The notes under the pieces were generated by a model. It was not told where the DNA came from. It searched no databases and saw only the letters and a list, made by a program, of their open reading frames with translations. From positions 1 to 15,454 of the forward strand of contig CAAEIM010000105.1 in the NCBI GenBank assembly GCA_900755995.1: a stretch of DNA of 15,454 bases. Direction: 5' to 3'. Origin of the DNA: Clostridia bacterium. Lineage in GTDB: Bacteria > Bacillota > Clostridia > Oscillospirales > Acutalibacteraceae. The position numbers and the translations under genes were made by a program. Below are positions 13,596 to 15,454 of this stretch, piece by piece (within the stretch, counting starts at the first letter, position 1; every line of letters begins with the position of its first letter).

Positions 13596-14138
13596 TCAAT
13601 TTAATTTCCAAATTGTATAAAGAACAGCATTGCAGGCGAGTTTTCTTATATAATTTCGGGAATTTTTTACCTTATTTGATTCGCCGAGCATTAGCTTAAT
13701 TACAAATTTATTGCAATTTTCACAAATTCCCGCATATACCAGACCTACGGGTTTTTCCTCTGTTCCCCCAAGCGGCCCTGCAATTCCCGTGGTGCTCACT
13801 CCAATATCGGCGTTTGCAAGCTCCCTTACTCCCTGCGCCATCTGCATTGCGGTTTCAGCCGATACTGCACCAAGTGTGCCTAATGTCTGCTCGCTCACGC
13901 CGAGCACTCTGTGCTTAATTTCGTTTGCATACGAGCACACACCGCAGTCAAACACCTCGCTTGCGCCGCTTACGGCGGTGATTCTGCCCGAAAGCAAGCC
14001 TCCGGTACAGCTCTCGGCTGTGGCTATTCTGAGATTTTTTTCTCTCAGCTTTTGCACAACCATATCCTGCAAATTGTCGGGATTGATGTTTTCTTCTTTA
14101 AATATTTTTTCCAGCTCATCAGCCGTATAGCTAAGCAT
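13596..14138 (-). CDS. Stand-alone CinA C-terminal protein, NMN deamidase (PncC-like)
   Basis: The family converts nicotinamide mononucleotide to nicotinate mononucleotide in the pyridine nucleotide cycle. The 180-residue protein has TAESCTGGLLSGRIT (40-54, nucleophile S43), Y70 and K75 at the spacing of the catalytic residues of E. coli PncC, and TTGIAGPLGGTEEKPVGLVY (116-135). The N-terminal MoCF-like half of full CinA is absent; in its place is a helical extension of about 30 residues (LSYTADELEKIFKEENINP). The ATG at 14138 follows AAAGGAAG; an upstream in-frame start at 14201 lacks one. It reads toward malQ, but a 169-bp gap with a malQ promoter separates them. Confidence 0.88.
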   Translation of the reverse strand: MLSYTADELEKIFKEENINPDNLQDMVVQKLREKNLRIATAESCTGGLLSGRITAVSGASEVFDCGVCSYANEIKHRVLGVSEQTLGTLGAVSAETAMQMAQGVRELANADIGVSTTGIAGPLGGTEEKPVGLVYAGICENCNKFVIKLMLGESNKVKNSRNYIRKLACNAVLYTIWKLN

Positions 14139-14180
14139 AGCAAAAACTTCCTTTGTACATTTATGTCTTACCGAATTAAT

Positions 14181-14199
14181 GTTGCCAATATTTTGCAAC
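14181..14199. promoter_or_regulatory. Small hairpin in the leader of the CinA-like gene
   Basis: GTTGC and GCAAC (14181-14185, 14195-14199) are inverted around AT-rich DNA, about 43 nt upstream of the start. I see no convincing promoter nearby. Confidence 0.25.
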
Positions 14200-14225
14200 A
14201 TATTTACTTAAATAAAATTTTTTGC

Positions 14226-14280
14226 CCGAGCAGATAGTATGTTTTAATTCAAAACTTTATCTTCCCGAAAATTACTTTTA
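14226..14280 (+). repeat. R2 repeat, copy e
   Basis: It starts with CCGAGCAGATAGT, then GTTTTAATTCAAAAC, TTCCCGAAAATTACTTTT. It matches the right arm of the MITE-like element (2520-2465 on the minus strand) with about eight differences in 56 positions. It is a solo half with no inverted partner, in the gap between the DUF6062 gene and the CinA-like gene. Confidence 0.75.
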
Positions 14281-14349
14281 TTTATCCATACCTGCCTGTT
14301 TGAATTTTTTAATTTATATGAAAACAATCGGATGCGGTCGGGGAAAAAT

Positions 14350-15045
14350 TTAGCTCTGAACCTCTCTGCCTGTTAAAAAAGCAACGCTTCTCTCGACAGA
14401 ATCCTTTGACGTACCCCAATCCTTACCCTGACTGCGGTAATCGTACATTGAACAAAAATGCGTAATGTCAGCTTTAAGGCTAACGAGATAGTTCTTTGTG
14501 AGAGCCGCTGTTTCGGCATAAAAATCCGAAAGATACTTTGAAGCAATCCCTCCCCTGCCCGTAGCTGCGCTCATTATGAATGAATAATGCCTGAGGCAGA
14601 TAAACGGCTGCTCGTTGTAAAGCTTTCTGAACTCCTCATCCTTTGCCCATTCCACAAAGATTGTATCCATAAAATGATGCATATTACTTTTAATTCTGTC
14701 ACATATATAGCAGGAGGAAAGCTCCTGTTTTATACCCTCAAGCTGCTTTTTGTCGGGCTTGCCCCTGAGCTTTGGCGGCATATAATTATCTATAATTTCC
14801 TGTAGGTGGCTTTCCAGAATAAGCGCATTAGGCAGCTTTTGCCCAACTGTGAGCATCTGCGAAAAATGCCTGTGACAAAAGCCCTTTTTGTTGGTTTCAA
14901 TTCTTATGCTCGGCTCCATCATTGCGTCGCCCGTAATGAATTTTACATACTGCTTTTCGAGCATATCCTCCATTCTGCAAATAGGGCAGCCATCCTTTGG
15001 CATAAAAATGTCGTTTATCGGTATAGTACAGATGGATTCCTTCAC
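14350..15045 (-). CDS. DUF6062-family protein with two Cys-rich units
   Basis: This 231-residue protein is of unknown function and common in Clostridia. It contains two similar units: CPIC (20-23) with FCHRHF (56-61), and CYIC (112-115) with ICLRHY (149-154). The CxxC plus C-x-R-H-[FY] arrangement suggests two metal sites or redox centres and an internal duplication. Between them is the segment ITGDAMMEPSIRIETNKKG. There is no signal peptide or membrane segment, so it should be cytosolic. The start is GTG at 15045, behind AAGGAGA six bases away. The family assignment is from memory of its motifs. It has its own strong promoter. Confidence 0.75.
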   Translation of the reverse strand: MKESICTIPINDIFMPKDGCPICRMEDMLEKQYVKFITGDAMMEPSIRIETNKKGFCHRHFSQMLTVGQKLPNALILESHLQEIIDNYMPPKLRGKPDKKQLEGIKQELSSCYICDRIKSNMHHFMDTIFVEWAKDEEFRKLYNEQPFICLRHYSFIMSAATGRGGIASKYLSDFYAETAALTKNYLVSLKADITHFCSMYDYRSQGKDWGTSKDSVERSVAFLTGREVQS

Positions 15046-15079
15046 GGCTATTCTCCTTATTACGAAGTTTTATAAAGAT

Positions 15080-15108
15080 ATTATATCAATTATACCATAT
15101 TTTTACAA
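15080..15108 (-). promoter_or_regulatory. Promoter of the DUF6062 gene
   Basis: On the minus strand TTGTAA (15108-15103) and TATAAT (15085-15080) are separated by exactly 17 bp. This gives a leader of about 27 nt before the GTG start. Confidence 0.75.
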
Positions 15109-15179
15109 GATTTAATATACTTTTAAGTATTTTATTATAAACATAGTGAGAAATTTATACAGTTTAATAAATTCTGAAA

Positions 15180-15213
15180 GTTTTTAACATTTCTTTAACC
15201 CAATGTTAAAAAC
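15180..15213. repeat. 12-bp perfect inverted repeat
   Basis: GTTTTTAACATT (15180-15191) and AATGTTAAAAAC (15202-15213) are exact inverted arms around a 10-base loop. The pair lies about 72 bp upstream of the DUF6062 -35 box and 120 bp past the terminator of the edge gene. It may be an operator or a simple hairpin. Confidence 0.55.
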
Positions 15214-15332
15214 CCTAAGATTGTTAGCATTACTATATTTATTACACAATATTTGCAGAATATTTCTGATTTTATTATAACAATTTTACCATATAAATAT
15301 TATAATTTCAACACTGATTCTGTCTTTTTGTC

Positions 15333-15362
15333 AAAAAAGACTGCCAAAATTTGGCAGTCTTT
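15333..15362 (-). terminator. Terminator of the right-edge gene
   Basis: AAAGACTGCCAAA and TTTGGCAGTCTTT form a 13-bp perfect inverted repeat with one central base. On the minus strand a T-rich tail (TTTTTTGAC) follows. The stem begins only 3 nt after the stop codon at 15368-15366. Confidence 0.92.
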
Positions 15363-15365
15363 AAA

Positions 15366-15454
15366 TTAATCTTCCGTATTATATTTTGCAGGCTCGGTTT
15401 CATACACATTGTTTCCCTTGCAGTCTATGGCTACAATACACGGAAAATCCTCTA
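15366..15454 (-). CDS. 3' end of a probable fumarate hydratase beta subunit
   Basis: Only the last 28 residues are in the window; the start lies beyond the right edge. The tail reads EDFPCIVAIDCKGNNVYE followed by TEPAKYNTED. The DFPxIVAIDxKGNxxY pattern is that of the C-terminus of class I (iron-sulfur) fumarase or tartrate dehydratase beta subunits, in which this part closes the swivelling domain. Fumarase is the likelier choice in Clostridia, but so short a tail cannot separate them. Confidence 0.6.
   Translation of the reverse strand, partial: EDFPCIVAIDCKGNNVYETEPAKYNTED

Larger units (their letters stand above)
15046..15335. other. AT-rich gap upstream of the DUF6062 gene
   Basis: This holds the DUF6062 promoter (15080-15108) and a 12-bp inverted repeat (15180-15213). 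The remaining sequence is very AT-rich with no gene, RNA or repeat copy that I can recognise. Confidence 0.7.

Noticed and set aside
13711..14130. 139-codon plus-strand frame opposite the CinA-like gene
   Set aside because: The minus-strand frame has clear CinA motifs and a ribosome binding site; the plus frame is a shadow with low-complexity Ser/Pro composition.

Overview
The window looks like chromosomal DNA of a Gram-positive anaerobe of the Clostridia, most likely an Oscillospiraceae/Ruminococcaceae-type gut bacterium. This is inferred from AGGAGG-type ribosome binding sites, moderately AT-rich DNA with very AT-rich gaps, B. subtilis-type parS sites, a DUF6062 protein, a clostridial-looking SerRS variant and a two-subunit-type fumarase tail. 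No species can be named. Nearly every gene has a recognisable family. I see no phage, defence system, CRISPR array, tRNA or rRNA.

Layout: 1-419 is a gene-free stretch of hairpins and repeats. 420-2087 (-) is ilvB, alone and without ilvN, behind its own promoter and a palindromic leader. 2088-2653 is a repeat-rich gap holding a 142-bp MITE-like element and two near-identical 22-bp direct repeats. 4086-2654 (-) is a two-gene operon (HAD phosphatase, then mtnN) ended by a terminator. A divergent promoter region at 4109-4160 also drives nth and a Cof-type HAD phosphatase (4179-5646, +). These converge on yjbR at a bidirectional terminator (5771-5801).

9191-5813 (-) is parA-parB-serS-yjbR. Two perfect 16-bp parS sites (5652-5667 and 9406-9421) bracket this block, so it is a chromosome-partition locus and probably lies in the origin-proximal part of the chromosome. 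13426-9562 (-) is malQ-glgP, a maltodextrin/glycogen degradation operon with a clear terminator. 14138-13596 (-) is a stand-alone CinA C-terminal (NMN deamidase) protein. 15045-14350 (-) is a DUF6062 protein with two Cys-rich units. At the right edge is the 3' end of a probable fumarate hydratase beta subunit with its terminator.

The least explained content is non-coding. Two dispersed modular repeat families occupy the gaps. R1 carries the core CCTTTTGAAAAAGGCGGG and has three copies. R2 has the end CCGAGCAGACAGT and an internal TTCCCGAAAATCACTTTT-like segment; it has four loci, one being a pair of copies in inverted orientation with terminal inverted repeats. They look like small non-autonomous elements or REP-like sequences, and one R2 fragment lies inside the parA leader. 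I found no convincing new protein system. The repeats, the parS pair, the parA leader insertion and the duplicated DUF6062 motifs are the points most worth following.
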